Below, piece after piece: positions 10,263 through 21,242 of a DNA stretch of 64,000 bases (its first letter is position 1; every line of letters begins with the position of its first letter). The stretch spans positions 36,905,862 to 36,969,861 of the forward strand of contig CM034544.1 of the NCBI GenBank assembly GCA_020002185.1. Direction: 5' to 3'. Position numbers and translations under genes: made by a program. Origin of the DNA: Paraescarpia echinospica. Taxonomy: Eukaryota; Annelida; Polychaeta; Sabellida; Siboglinidae. The notes under the pieces were generated by a model. That model saw only the letters and a list, made by a program, of their open reading frames with translations, had not been told where the DNA came from and searched no databases.

Positions 10263-11620
10263 ATTTTGTACAAAACTTATATATCTACTGATTTTCTCTA
10301 CATGATAGATGTAAATCTGGCATCACAAGCAGCAGTCATGAGGGGGATTTTGGAAGGGGGTTTCTGTAAATGTCCTAAATGACTTTGTTGATGTATTTTC
10401 TACATGAAATGTAGTAAATTAATTTGCCTAACTGTGAAATCATGGCCCAGCAGTAGATTTTGGCCAAAAATCAGTAGACTATCAGATTATCCAAGAATGA
10501 AGAAAAAACTTGAGTTCTACAGCCAAAGTAGGAGACTTAATTGGCATCTCTAACATAAATTTGAAACAATTATTACATAATATTTTTAGTTTTCTTTCCT
10601 CCAGATGAATGACCGCATACATATACAATGTGTTTATTTGATGCAATTTTCAGGGAATATATTTTCGTAATGTTATAAGGGGTCAGCACACTGATAGTTT
10701 TCCCATTGGCGACCATGTTAACGTTTTGTCTGATTGTAAGAAAACGTGACCTGGAAACTGTATTAAACTTCTCACCTGTCGTTGTCATCATCTCATTGAC
10801 ATGCTGGTCGAGTTTAGTCAAAATCTAATATTTCTAGCTCTTACCAAATGCCTGTATGTATGACAACCGTCAATATTTACAAATGGATGCAGGCAGTAAT
10901 CTGGCTAAAGTGTCAACTAGCCAAGTTGCTGCCAAATACCCTTCTGCTTAGTAAAATCAGCTAAAAAGACACCATTTTACTGTCAACAGCTGCTACAATC
11001 ACATCTAGAAATCTGACTACTCAAATGCACTTATGTCAGAGCAAGTGAATATTGTAAAAAATCATTTCTCAAAAATATACTGCACTTTTTTTCGTCTGTA
11101 ACCAAGCAGGAAGTCTAACAGTGTCCTAACCCCATAATCACTCGTGCTGTGGTGATGCTGCAGCCACCTAGCGGATAGCACATACTCTAAAGCCTAACTA
11201 TATCGGTCTGCCACCTAGTGGATAAGTTTTGTTGTAACCACTTGGCATATCTGAATGTTTGTCTCTGTTTTGTTCGCAGAAAGACACCTTTCCAAGTTTT
11301 CTTTATATGTTTCCATGAACGGTTGAGCCATTTTTACACCAGACTAGATTTCCTCTGCATATATAATATTGCCTTAGATACGTAAAGTTCTACTTGAAAA
11401 AAAACATGTCAACTTTCAAACATTTGAGGTGCATTTTCTTAACAGTAAAAACATTTCAAAAGAAATAGGTTAAAACTGGTATGCTTTTTAACTCAGATAT
11501 GAAATAGAAAAATATAGTTTACATCTATACTGTAGTGAATAACTATATATATTTTATGTCACTATTTTAATGTTTGGACTAAGCTACAGCTACAGAAGAG
11601 GTAAATAGTTAGTCAGATAT
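10263..11620. other. Intronic or intergenic DNA, no gene recognised
   Basis: One good-looking acceptor (TTTTCTTTCCTCCAG, ending at 10604) precedes an open frame of about 60 bases, but no phase-compatible donor follows, so I do not call an exon. The rest is AT-rich with no obvious repeat. Confidence 0.35.
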
Positions 11621-13253
11621 TAGAATGTTCCAAGGAATGTTCTATACATTATCCAACAGAATGTGGTATTTTGTGGAATATGTTATAGATGATATGTTCA
11701 AGATGGTATTGTGTTGAAAGTGGAATGTTCTAGACGGTACCATATGAAATGTTCTAAATGGCATTTAATGGAATATTTTATTGATTTTAAACAAATATAA
11801 TGGAATGTTCCTTGTGATATCCCACGAAATGTTCTAGATGTCATCCCATGGAATGTTCTAGATGTTATTCCATGGAATGTTCTAGATGGTATCCCATTTA
11901 CTGTTCTAGATGGTAACCCATGGAATGTTCTATATGATATCTTGTGGAATGTTCAATATGATATCCCATGGAATGTTCTAGATGGTATTCCATGGAATGT
12001 TCTAGATGCTGTCCCATGAAGAGTTCTAGATGCTATCCCATGGAATGTTTTAGATGGAATCCCGTGGAATGTTCTAGATGCTATCCCATGGAGAGTTATG
12101 GATGCTATCCCGTGGAATGTTCTAGATGGTATCCCATGGAATGTTCTAGATGGTATCCCGTGGAATGTTCTAGATGTTATACCATGGAAGGTTCTAGATG
12201 GTATTCCATGGAGAGTTATGGATGCTATCCCATGGAATGTTCTATAAGCTATCCCATGGAATGTTCTAGATGCTATCCCATGGAATGTTCTATATGTTAT
12301 ACCATGGAAGGTTCTAGATGGTATTCCATGGAATGTTCTAGATGGTATGTCGTGGAATGGTCTAGATGCTATCCCATGGAGAGTTCTAGATGCTATTCCA
12401 TGAAATGTTCTAGATGGTATCCAATGGAATGTTCTAGATGCTATCCCATGGAGAGTTCTAGATGCTATCCCATGGAATGTTATAGATGGTATCCCGTGGA
12501 ATGTTCTAGATGCTATCGCATATAATGTTCTAGATGCTATCTCACGGAATGTTCTAGATTATATCCTGTGGAATGTTCTAGGTGCTATCCCATGGAATGT
12601 TCTAGGTGCTATCCCATGGAATGTTCTAGATGCTATCCCACGGAATGTTCTAGATGCTATCCCGTGGAATGTTCTAGATGGTATCCCGTGGAATGTTCTA
12701 GATGCTATCCCATATAATGTTCTAGATGCTATCCCATGGAGTGTTCTAGATGATATCCCGTGGAATGTTCTAGGTGCTATTCCATGGAATGTTATAGGTG
12801 CTATCCCATGGAATGTTCTAGATGCTATCCCATATAATGTTCTAGATGCTATCCCATGGAATGTTCTAGATGATATCCCGTGGAATGTTCTAGATGCTAT
12901 CCCATGGAATGTTCTAGATGCTATCCCATGGAGAGTTCTAGATGGTATGCCATATAATGTTCTAGATGATATTCCATGGAATGTTCTAGATGCTATCCCA
13001 TGGAATGTTCTAGATGCTATCCCATATAATGTTCTAGATGCTATCCCATGGAATGTTCTAGATGATATCCCGTGGAATGTTCTAGATGGTATGCCATATA
13101 ATGTTCTAGATGATATTCCATGGAATGTTCTAGATGCTATCCCATGGAGAGTTCTAGATGGTATCTCATATAATGTTCTAGATGATATCCCATGGAATGT
13201 TCTAGATGGTATGCCATATAATGTTCTAGATGATATATCATGGAATGTTCTAG
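11621..13253. repeat. 24-bp minisatellite, about 60-65 units
   Basis: The unit contains CCATGGAATGTTCTAGATG plus five further bases (GTATC or CTATC with a CCC/CCG/TCC junction). Units are very degenerate from 11621 to ~11840 and become increasingly regular towards the right, ending directly at a host exon. Because 24 is divisible by three, several frames on both strands stay open and give octapeptide repeats; I regard these as fortuitous. Recurrent unit variants (CATATAATG, GGAGAGTTC) appear at multiples of several units, showing higher-order amplification. Every unit contains TTCTAG, a usable splice-acceptor sequence. Confidence 0.95.
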
Positions 13254-13357
13254 ATGGTATCCTTGAAGAGGAATGAAGGGAGAAAGCCAGGTGAAGCACA
13301 CTATGATGACGTCACCAAGAAATTTGAGAGCTTACAACTTGCCAAACATGCTTCAAG
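13254..13357 (+). CDS. Unidentified gene, exon 5 (start ambiguous)
   Basis: Open in phase 0 from the TTCTAG of the last minisatellite unit (acceptor ending 13253) or from an alternative acceptor GAAG ending at 13268; both keep frame with exon 4. It codes for MVSLKRNEGRKPGEAHYDDV followed by TKKFESLQLAKHAS, then leaves AG before a GTGAAA donor at 13358. The charged, hydrophilic product fits the rest of the model. It is possible that further exons lie between exon 4 and this one. Confidence 0.55.
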
Positions 13358-13761
13358 GTGAAAATCCACGTTAATATAATTTTTTTTCATACTGTCAGTG
13401 TGATTAATTAATAAAATTGCTATCAAGAGCAAAAAGGCAGATGGCATTGTACAAGAAAACTGTTGGTTTCCTGACACAAATTCAACATTAATTCCCTTTC
13501 GAGGTATTTGTCAGTTGTATTTGTAAAATGTTCACTGTATATGCATTCAGTAGATAATTTGGTCATTGATTGTCTTCTATGAGAAAGATTATGAATACTT
13601 ATTAAGTCTAAATAACATGTGCTTGTTGGGCACTTATCACATAAACACATAGCAGAGGGCATTACAAACACAAATTGAATGGTTATTTTTGCAGGAGATC
13701 TCAAATATAACCACTTATTCATTTCAGTAAATTTTGAGGTGGTTTTTTCTTTACCACGTGA

Positions 13762-13797
13762 CCTGGTGGACCAAATTGCAGCAATTGTGCCACCAGG
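13762..13797. repeat. Short inverted repeat in the last intron
   Basis: CCTGGTGG and CCACCAGG bracket AAATTGCAGCAATT, giving an almost perfect 36-base hairpin. It precedes a run of (TAATAG) repeats (~13806-13875); a similar (TAATAG) run lies at ~14519-14615 next to GACCTCAGGTC. Together these could be the ends of a small non-autonomous transposon. Confidence 0.5.
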
Positions 13798-14224
13798 CCT
13801 GGGGTAATAGTAATGTGTAATAGTAATAGTAACAATTACAAATATTGAAGTAATAGTAATAGATTGAATAAAAACACAATGTAATAGTAATAGGAAGCAA
13901 TGTAATAATAATTGACATATTACTTTTATATTACTATTGGACATTTCAAGGTTAAATTTGAGTAACGCTTATTTGCAGTCTGGTTATTTAATTATTTACA
14001 AAGACAAGAATATTCCACTAGTTTCATCGGATTTTATGAAATCTTGCTTGCATGTGGATCATGGCCCTCAATCAGTTTTACCCTAGAGGTTATGAGAGTA
14101 CACATGAGGAGAAACTGGGACAGTGTGACAGCTGCATGGCTTAAGGGAATCAATAGTTCTTTGAAGTTGGTTCTCATGACAACTATCCTCTTCATACAAG
14201 CTTATATGAGTGTAGTGGCCGTCT

Positions 14225-14515
14225 GTACACTGTTAGGCCTAAACAACCGAGGTGTGAAAAACATCCTATTGTGCCAATAATCAACTGTCCACCCAGCAGC
14301 AGTAGAGCTGTATCGTTTAATTACACTGATTACAACTCAACAAGTGACAGCGACATTGATTTGTCTCTCATTCCTATATAGTACTGAAATATCAAATGAA
14401 AAATATATTCTATATCCATAAACTGTGTAGTTAGTAGATGACACTAAATGTGATAGTGATATTTTGTTATATATATATTTTTGCATTCAGTGTACTATAC
14501 TATAAATAGTTCCGA
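14225..14515 (+). repeat. Duplicated segment, copy 1
   Basis: About 280 bp nearly identical to 15281-15560 in the same orientation. Both copies keep one frame open for 48 codons (RPKQ...CPPSSSRAVSFNY...SDIDLSLIPI) ending in the same TAG. Copy 1 extends the frame upstream to a stop near 14150. I counted four replacement and two silent differences within the frame, which gives no sign of purifying selection. Protein family not recognised. Confidence 0.75.
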
Positions 14516-14811
14516 TGAATAGTAATGGTAATTGTTTTAAATGTAATAGTAATATATCACATTCAACATAATAGTAATAGGAAAGAAACTAAGTAATAGT
14601 AATAGATTACATTGTGATGTAATTGACCTCAGGTCTGGGCGCCACCTAACGAGTGAAACGTGTTAATGCAAACTGATGTAACAGTGTTTGTAGATTATAA
14701 AAATCACAAGACCCACAACTAATGCTAAATGCATATTTTTTTATTGATGAACTTACAGTACCATCCCATTGCATTGCAGTGGCGTTATTGTTAAAATGTT
14801 CTTTCTTGCAG

Positions 14812-14860
14812 AGATATCTGGAGTCATAGTCAAGCCAAAGAGCCATTGGTGCCGTCATGA
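14812..14860 (+). CDS. Unidentified gene, terminal coding exon 6
   Basis: A very strong acceptor (TGTTCTTTCTTGCAG) opens the exon. Its first base completes the AG left by exon 5 as Arg, and 15 further residues follow (DIWSHSQAKEPLVPS) before TGA at 14858-14860. An alternative reading of the same exon stays open for longer (to a stop near 14967) but would need a different phase from exon 5, so I prefer the short ending. No AATAAA is present in the next few hundred bases. Confidence 0.5.
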
Positions 14861-15231
14861 ACAAGAACAAGAACTTCTCCACTGGGAGGAGTGGAACAAT
14901 GTTAGAAAATATATAATATTTATTCATCAGATGTCATATCATGTACCAGCACTGACCAATGACTTATAGTTGTCATGGAGTGGTTCACCTGGTTGGCTCC
15001 ACCTCGTGTGAAGGCTGATATATGTACAACTACAATACATAAAATAGGAATTTTAGAGTATCACAAAACAAAGGAATGCACCTATAAGTACTGGAATTTA
15101 AGCAAGGCAGTTAAGAAAGTGTTTGGAAAGCGGCATAATTCTTAGAACTATTGGTAGATGATATCAGTGCATTCATGATAAATAACTTAAGATACCACAT
15201 GTACAATTAATCATTTGTTCCAATGCATAAT

Positions 15232-15274
15232 ATAAATTTACATATATTTGCTCTAATGTATAATGTGTATATAT
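15232..15274. repeat. Inverted repeat, left arm around duplicated copy 2
   Basis: TATTTGCTCTAATGTATAAT with its flanks (43 bases) is the reverse complement, with a few mismatches, of 15584-15626. The arms enclose duplicated copy 2 (15281-15560) plus flanking (TA)n, like the ends of a composite or foldback element. Confidence 0.7.
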
Positions 15275-15280
15275 ATATAT

Positions 15281-15559
15281 AGGCCTAAACAACTGAGGTG
15301 TGAAAAACATCCTGTTGTGCCAATAATCAGCTGTCCACCCAGCAGCAGTAGAGCTGTATCGTTTAATTACACTGCTTATAATTCAACAAGTGACAGCGAC
15401 ATTGATTTGTCTCTCATTCCTATATAGTACTGAAATATCAAATGAAAAATATGTTCTATCCATCAACTGTGTAGTTAGTAGATAACACTAAATGTGACAG
15501 TGATATTTTGTTATACATATTTTTGCATTCTGTGTATTATACTATAAATAGTGCCGATG

Positions 15560-15560
<1 letters not shown>
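15281..15560 (+). repeat. Duplicated segment, copy 2
   Basis: Direct copy of 14225-14515 at a distance of about 1.05 kb, with the shared 48-codon open frame. It starts immediately after a TA run (TATATATATAGGCC) and ends in another, and is enclosed by the inverted arms at 15232 and 15584. Confidence 0.75.
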
Positions 15561-15583
<23 letters not shown>

Positions 15584-15594
<11 letters not shown>

Positions 15595-15623
15595 TATGCA
15601 TTAGAGCAAATATATTTAAATTT

Positions 15624-15626
<3 letters not shown>
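15584..15626. repeat. Inverted repeat, right arm around duplicated copy 2
   Basis: Reverse-complement partner of 15232-15274. It is immediately followed by the left arm of a second inverted repeat around the (CA)n tract. Confidence 0.7.
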
Positions 15627-15822
<196 letters not shown>

Positions 15823-15899
15823 TATATATATATGTACACATATATATACATTGTGTTAGATAATTGCAGGTGGTGCATGTAGTTGAATGGAAGTACAAT

Positions 15900-17100
15900 A
15901 CATTTTGCCACAACTAAAAAAATTGGTATTTAGCTATATTGTCAGGAAATAAAAAAATTGAATATGTTAGCAATGCTGTCTTCCCTGATGTAGCGTGCAT
16001 GGCGCAGTGATAATAAAATGTGTGTACATTGATACTGTTGCGTTTGCATTAAGAATACAATGTGTTCAACTGTGGCATGGCGGGATTCATGTGTACCATT
16101 TTATGCTGAACGGAATGTATGTCACAAGTTTACCTTTGTATAATCTCATAAACTTATGTCATCGAGGCAAGCCACCACCACACATGCAAATAGTAAACAG
16201 ATAATTCGCGGTCAGGTTTGATAACAGTAGAAGACAGTGCTGGGAATATATAAAATCGGCAAAGTCCTCCAGGTTAATTGCGAAAGACCAAATAATGCCG
16301 AATATCGCATCAGGGCCGCTGCCTTTTTGGGGTCTTATTTAAGAGGGTGTGTGAGGTTTTGAACAGTTAGGCCCAAGTGCACCACATCAAAGCAGCTAGC
16401 TATTACATTGAAGCAAATGCAAAAATTATTGTACCCTTTCTTGGGAAACGTTTTCGTATGGAGAACATTGCAGTTTTGTGTTAGGTGAAAATAACATTAT
16501 TATATATAGTGTAAGTTTTACTATTGCGAAGATATCTTCGTTGTAATTGCAATAAAGTATTACATGCAATTAAAAAACAAAATTTCGGGGTATTGCATGT
16601 TTTGGTGAACTATTTTTATTGTATTACTCATGATCGTTCTCCGCTTAGATTTTGGTCCGTGATGTGTACGTAAGATGACCTTCTGCCAGAGGAAATACTG
16701 AAATCATGCTGATGGTCGATATCTGACTCCGTGGTATGGATAACCCATTGACTTTGTGTTTTGTAGTTCTCCAGATAACGCCACCGTAAACGAAATAAAT
16801 TATGCCTTTGTTTTTTTGTTCAATGGGTGGGTGTAAATTAGTAACAATGATAACAGCACAAATGAAGTGTGATCCAACGTAGGACCTGTAGCTCCGGTAT
16901 CCGCCTAGACAAGGCGCTAATGAGTTAAATTACATTATCGGTTCTTTAATCAGAAACAGTAAATTAAACTGCCCGTATATATTTTTTCCAACATGGCATA
17001 TCCATTTCATTCTGTGGCAATTTTAGTTTTACCGTTGTATGGCGTCCTTAATTTACACAGGGTCATCCGAACCACGGATTACTAGTGACGAACAACCTAC
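15900..17100. other. No recognised gene
   Basis: No exon or repeat recognised. An AATAAA lies at 15948-15953. The right end is the pre-insertion flank of the RTE element. Confidence 0.4.
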
Positions 17101-17108
17101 ACGAAACG

Positions 17109-17125
17109 AATAACACCCATTCTTT
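17109..17125. repeat. Target-site duplication of the RTE element, 3' side
   Basis: AATAACACCCATTCTTT, an exact 17-base match to 20594-20610. The bases just outside differ at both sites, so the match is limited to the duplication. Confidence 0.9.
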
Positions 17126-17154
17126 CTTCTTTCTCTTCATCTTTGTCCCACTTT

Positions 17155-20118
17155 TTACGTGGGGTCGATGTATGATGATGTCATTCGCCTCCATATCGCT
17201 CGGTCGTGCACTTCTTCCCCCGACAGTCCTTTCTCCCTGAGATCTGCCCTCACACTGTCTAACCACCTCCTCTTCGGCCTTCCTCTCCTCCTCTTCCCTT
17301 GCACTTTCATTCCCATCGCTCTCCTTCCTACATAATCCTCCTCTCTTCTCATTACGTGTCCATACCATCTCAACCTACTTTCTTGGACTTTCTTTGATAT
17401 TTCCCCCACTTTCGTTGTCCCTCTGATTCTTTCGTTTCTTATCTTGTCAATCTTTGTGGCTCCACACATCCATCGTAGCATTCGCATTTCTGCGACATCC
17501 AACTTCTTTTCCTGTGTCTTCTTTGCCGCCCATGTCTCCGCCCCGTACATCAGTGCTGGCCTTACCACTGTCCTGTACACTTTTCCCTTGATCTTCACGT
17601 TCATTCTTCTGTCACACAGCACTCCAGATACTCTCTTCCAGTTCTTCCACCCGCTCTGCACTCTATGACTGACTTCCGCATCCAATTCTCCATCATCCGC
17701 CAATGTCGATCCTAGATATTTGAATGTCTTCACTCTCTTCACTATCTCGCCCTGTAACCGGATCTCTAGGTCATTGTTTTCGTTGCACCTCAGGTATTCC
17801 GTCTTCTTTCTACTAATCTTTAGTCCTCGATCTTCCATTGCACTTCTCCATTCCTCGAGCTTCCTTTCCACCTCCTCTCTTCTGGTACTGCACAGCACGA
17901 TGTCGTCTGCAAACAGCATACACCAGGGGGGCTGTTCTTTGATGCCCCGGCCCAACATATCCATAATCAAGTCAAACAGGTAAGGACTCAGTGAGGACCC
18001 TTGGTGCAGCCCCACTCTAACGGTGATCTTGCCTGTCAGTCCTACACTGCTCTTGACTTGCGTACTTGCGTCTTCATATGTGTCTTTTACAAGGCGTACA
18101 TACTTTTCAGGCACACCCTGCTCCCGCATACACCTCCAAACCTCCTGTCGTGGCACTCTATCGTATGCCTTCTCTAAATCAATGAAGACCATGTGCAGTT
18201 CCTTCTGCATCTCCCGGTGTTTCTCCATCAACTGCCTTGCTGCAAATATGGCGTCCGTTGTTCCTCTGCCCGGCATAAAACCGAACTGCTCCTCACCTAT
18301 GCTTGTCTCCTCCCTCAGCCTTCTGTCAATTACCCTTTCCCAAACCTTCATGGTGTGCGATATCAACTTGATGCCTCTGTAATTGCCACATTCCTGGATG
18401 TCTCCCTTCTCCTTGAAAATAGGCACGATGACACTGTCTCTCCATTCCTCTGGCATTTTCTCTTGTACGTATATCTTCTGCATCAGATCCCACAGCATAT
18501 CGACCCCCTCTTCTCCCAAACTCTTCCAGACCTCCACTGGAATTCCGTCTGGTCCCATCGCCTTCCCAGTTTTCATTCTTTTCAGTGCCACCTCTACTTC
18601 CTCCCTGATAATTCCTGGTGTTAAGCCTTCATTTGGCACTCCATCGTCAAAGACTGCCCTCGGGTTCTCTATGTTTAGCAGATTATCGAAATATCCTTTC
18701 CACCGATCCTTGATCTTATCCTGTTCCCATAGAACCACTCCTTGTCCATCCTTTATCTGTCTTATCTGTGTGAAGTCTTTGGTCGATTTGTCGCGAGCCT
18801 TTGCTATTCTATATATCTTTCTTTCTCCCTCCGATGTTTCCAGCTCCCCGTACACCTCGTCCATTGCCTGTGTCTTTGATCTTGCTACTTCTTTCTTTGC
18901 TTCTTTGTTTACCTGCCGATAGCTGTCTCTGTCTTCATGCTTTCCTGAGGTTTCCCACTTCTTCTTAGCCTCTTTCTTAGCTCTTATCGCATCCTTCACC
19001 TCATCATTCCACCACCATGTCTCCTTGTCCCCAGGGGGTCTCTTTCCTGTTGTCATGCCCAGCACCTCCTTTCCCGCTCTCAATATCACCTTGCTGTTCT
19101 CCTCCCACCATTCCTGTACGTTGTCCAACAATCTCCTTTCCTCCAACACTTTCTCCCTAAACTGCGTCTTTGGGCCCTCTTCTTTCAATCTCCACCACTT
19201 GATCTTCGGTGTCACCTGCTCTGGTCTTCTTTTCTTACTACACTTAATCTCCCAGTCCATCACCAGTACTTTGTGTTGTGCCGCCACACTTTCCCCGTTT
19301 ATGACCTTGCAGTTCTTAGCTTCTTTCAGATGGGATCTTCTACACATTAGGAAGTCTATTTGACTTTCTCTTCCTCCACTCCTGTAGGTCACCAACTTCT
19401 CGAAGAAAGTATTCCCTATCGCCAAATCAAATGCCATCGCAAAGCCTACTACCCTTTCGCCTTCCTCGTTCCTCTCTCCCACTCCTCAGCCACCGTGTAT
19501 CCTCTCAATCTCATCTCTACTCATTCCCACGTGACCGTTTAGGTCTCCGCCTACAATCACCCTTTCTCTCTCTGGTATCGACCTGAGCTCTTGATCCATC
19601 TGTCTCCAGAAGGTTTCCTTCTCCTCCTCTTCACAGCCCGCTTGGGGGGCATACGCGCATATGATGTTAACCACCGTCTCACCTAAGCCCAGCTTGACAC
19701 TCATCAATCGATCGTTCCTTCTGCTCACACTCACTAGGCTATCTTTAAGTTCTTTGTGTAGCACTATCCCCACCCCATTTCGCCCTCGCTCATCTGTTCC
19801 ACTATATAGCAGCTTGCAGTTTCCTCCCAACTCTCTCGCTTTGTTCCCCTTCCACCGAGTCTCCTGCACACACAGCACTCCCATCCTCCTCCTCTCCATC
19901 AGATCCGCCAACTCCCTTCCTCGTCCAGTCATTGTCCCCACATTCAATGTCCCCACTCTCATCCGGACTAACCTCTTTAACCGGGACCGCCCAAGGCCCG
20001 GTAGCCCTTGTCCACTTTTCACAGAGGTCAGGCGAGTCCTCTGCGCGTCGCTTACAGGGTACGCCCTAACTGCATCCGAGGCTCGCTGAATCATCATTTT
20101 CATTTTTGGATTTAGCAT
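17155..20118 (-). pseudogene. RTE ORF2: endonuclease-reverse transcriptase with one in-frame TGA
   Basis: The frame runs 987 codons from Met at 20118 to a stop at 17155-17157. Its first 210 codons give the endonuclease start (MRVGTLNVGTMTGRG, then QETRWKG with the catalytic Glu, GGDLNGHVG with Asp/Asn). A TGA at 19488-19486 interrupts it, and the same frame continues without shift through the endonuclease end (VTYRSGGRESQIDFLMCRR). The RT domain follows: FGFMPGRGTTDAIFAARQL, IDLEKAYDRVPR, GLHQGSSLSP, and the catalytic MLFADDIV at ~17902-17913. The C-terminal WYGHV and RGRPKRRW blocks are present. The usual endonuclease SDH is AQH here. The enzyme would nick DNA and copy element RNA at the target. 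Except for the TGA it is open throughout. Confidence 0.9.
19486..19488 (-). other. In-frame opal codon in the RTE ORF
   Basis: TGA follows ...RIHGG and precedes GVGERNEEGE in the same frame, within a region that is conserved across RTE endonucleases. A single substitution from a Trp or Arg codon would explain it. It is the only interruption I find in the 987-codon frame. Confidence 0.85.
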
Positions 20119-20220
20119 GATTTTTGTGGCCGGATGCCCTTCCTGACGCCAACCACAGTTATAGGCGGTGGGCCTAGCCTTTGGTTCCGATGAACCACAA
20201 CCTGTAAGGCAACAGGTGGT

Positions 20221-20380
20221 TTTGTAATCAGAGTTTCCTTCTCCTAGACCGACTGCCCTCCAAGGCTAACGGGTTCGGTCTACCCGGGTTTGGAATCAGA
20301 GTTCCTTCTCCTAGACCCACTGCCTTACCAGGCTATCGGACTGGGTCTACCCGGGTTTGGAATCAGTGTTGTCCTTCACC
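20221..20380 (-). repeat. 67-bp tandem repeat in the RTE 5' leader
   Basis: TTTGGAATCAGAGTTCCTTC and CTAGACC...CTACCCGGG recur at 20221, 20289 and (partly) 20356. Repeated leader units are common in LINEs and may act as promoter modules; that role is inferred. Confidence 0.8.
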
Positions 20381-20593
20381 TAGGATAGTTTGGTCCGCGA
20401 CACCTTCTTCTGTATTATCCGGTGCACCCCCTCCGAGGAAGGGTTCCCCCATCCGCCACCCGGGAGACGCGCCTCAACGCAGGCCATCCACAGCTGACTC
20501 AGAATACTTTGTGGCACGCATCACATTTCACAGGTAGGAAGTCTAGCTGTTTGCAGGTGGGATCAGAACAGTGTTGGCCAAGATCTGGAAACT

Positions 20594-20610
20594 AATAACA
20601 CCCATTCTTT
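20594..20610. repeat. Target-site duplication of the RTE element, 5' side
   Basis: AATAACACCCATTCTTT, identical to 17109-17125. Joining the flanks across one copy gives the empty site. Confidence 0.9.
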
Positions 20611-21240
20611 ATTCCGTGTAATTGCCGCTGATATCCGCTAGTAGCAGTCTACCTGGCATTTACAGTGGTTCTGCCGACTAAGCGCTAATATACAATTAGG
20701 TTGTCCCGTGATTAGCATTATGTATACACTTACAATATAACACTGCACACAACATCTAATGCTAGTACACGAAACGCACAATGACGTCCTTAGATCCTTC
20801 CCAATAGTTTACATTCCCCAATATAGGCATCAGGTGGACCAGACCAACTTTTAGTGTTTCTTCAGGTCCGTATCCAGGTTTTGCCGAAGGGGTTCGTTTT
20901 TTATATTTTGTTATATATATATACTATATTATATATTCCTAACGTTAACATACGCTGACAAGCTAGGCAGACCGATATTTTTAGGCAGACCAAGGTATTA
21001 TATACTCGACTTAACCATCAATATTAATGTGAGTGATATCACAAATAAACGGCAAACCTATTACTACATTATACAAAAATAACAACAGCAATAATATTGT
21101 AACGACATCGAACGTTCAGATAAGAGGTTCTTTAATGGCACGATATGCGAAAATTATTGCTTTTGATTTAAATCAGTAGAGATATCACAATTAATGTGCA
21201 GCAGAAGGGGTAATAAAGACAGATGGTTTTGACACATTCA
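20611..21240. other. No recognised gene
   Basis: AT-rich DNA. A stretch near 20868-20905 (CCGAAGGGGTTCGTTTTT) resembles parts of the G-rich tandem units at 21.75-22.2 kb and may be a fragment of the same element. Confidence 0.35.
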
Positions 21241-21242
21241 GA

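Larger units (their letters stand above)
17126..20593 (-). mobile_element. Full-length RTE-type LINE (BovB/CFDP2-like group)
   Basis: A 3.47-kb minus-strand element lies exactly between two 17-base target-site duplications. From its 5' end (20593) it has a ~475-bp leader containing a 67-bp tandem repeat, one long reading frame with endonuclease and reverse transcriptase (20118-17155) broken by a single stop, and a very short 3' end (17154-17126) rich in GGGACAAAG and GAAGA. Such short 3' ends and ~1000-residue single proteins are typical of the RTE clade. Completeness and an exact duplication suggest fairly recent insertion. Confidence 0.9.

Noticed and set aside
10590..10670. Possible extra exon after a strong acceptor (TTTTCTTTCCTCCAG)
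   Set aside because: No donor with a compatible phase lies before the stop, so it can only be an alternative terminal exon; not supported without transcripts.
11968..13299. Frames coding for octapeptide repeats on both strands
   Set aside because: A 24-bp unit keeps all stop-free frames open by arithmetic. Frames on both strands are equally long, and there is no signal peptide or start context to prefer one.
14769..14969. Longer alternative reading of terminal exon 6 (ending near 14967)
   Set aside because: It needs a one-base overhang from exon 5, whose GTGAAA donor leaves two; the in-phase reading stops at 14860.
17444..20089. Plus-strand frames of 60-179 codons
   Set aside because: They are the complement of the minus-strand RTE ORF; the RT and endonuclease motifs are on the minus strand.
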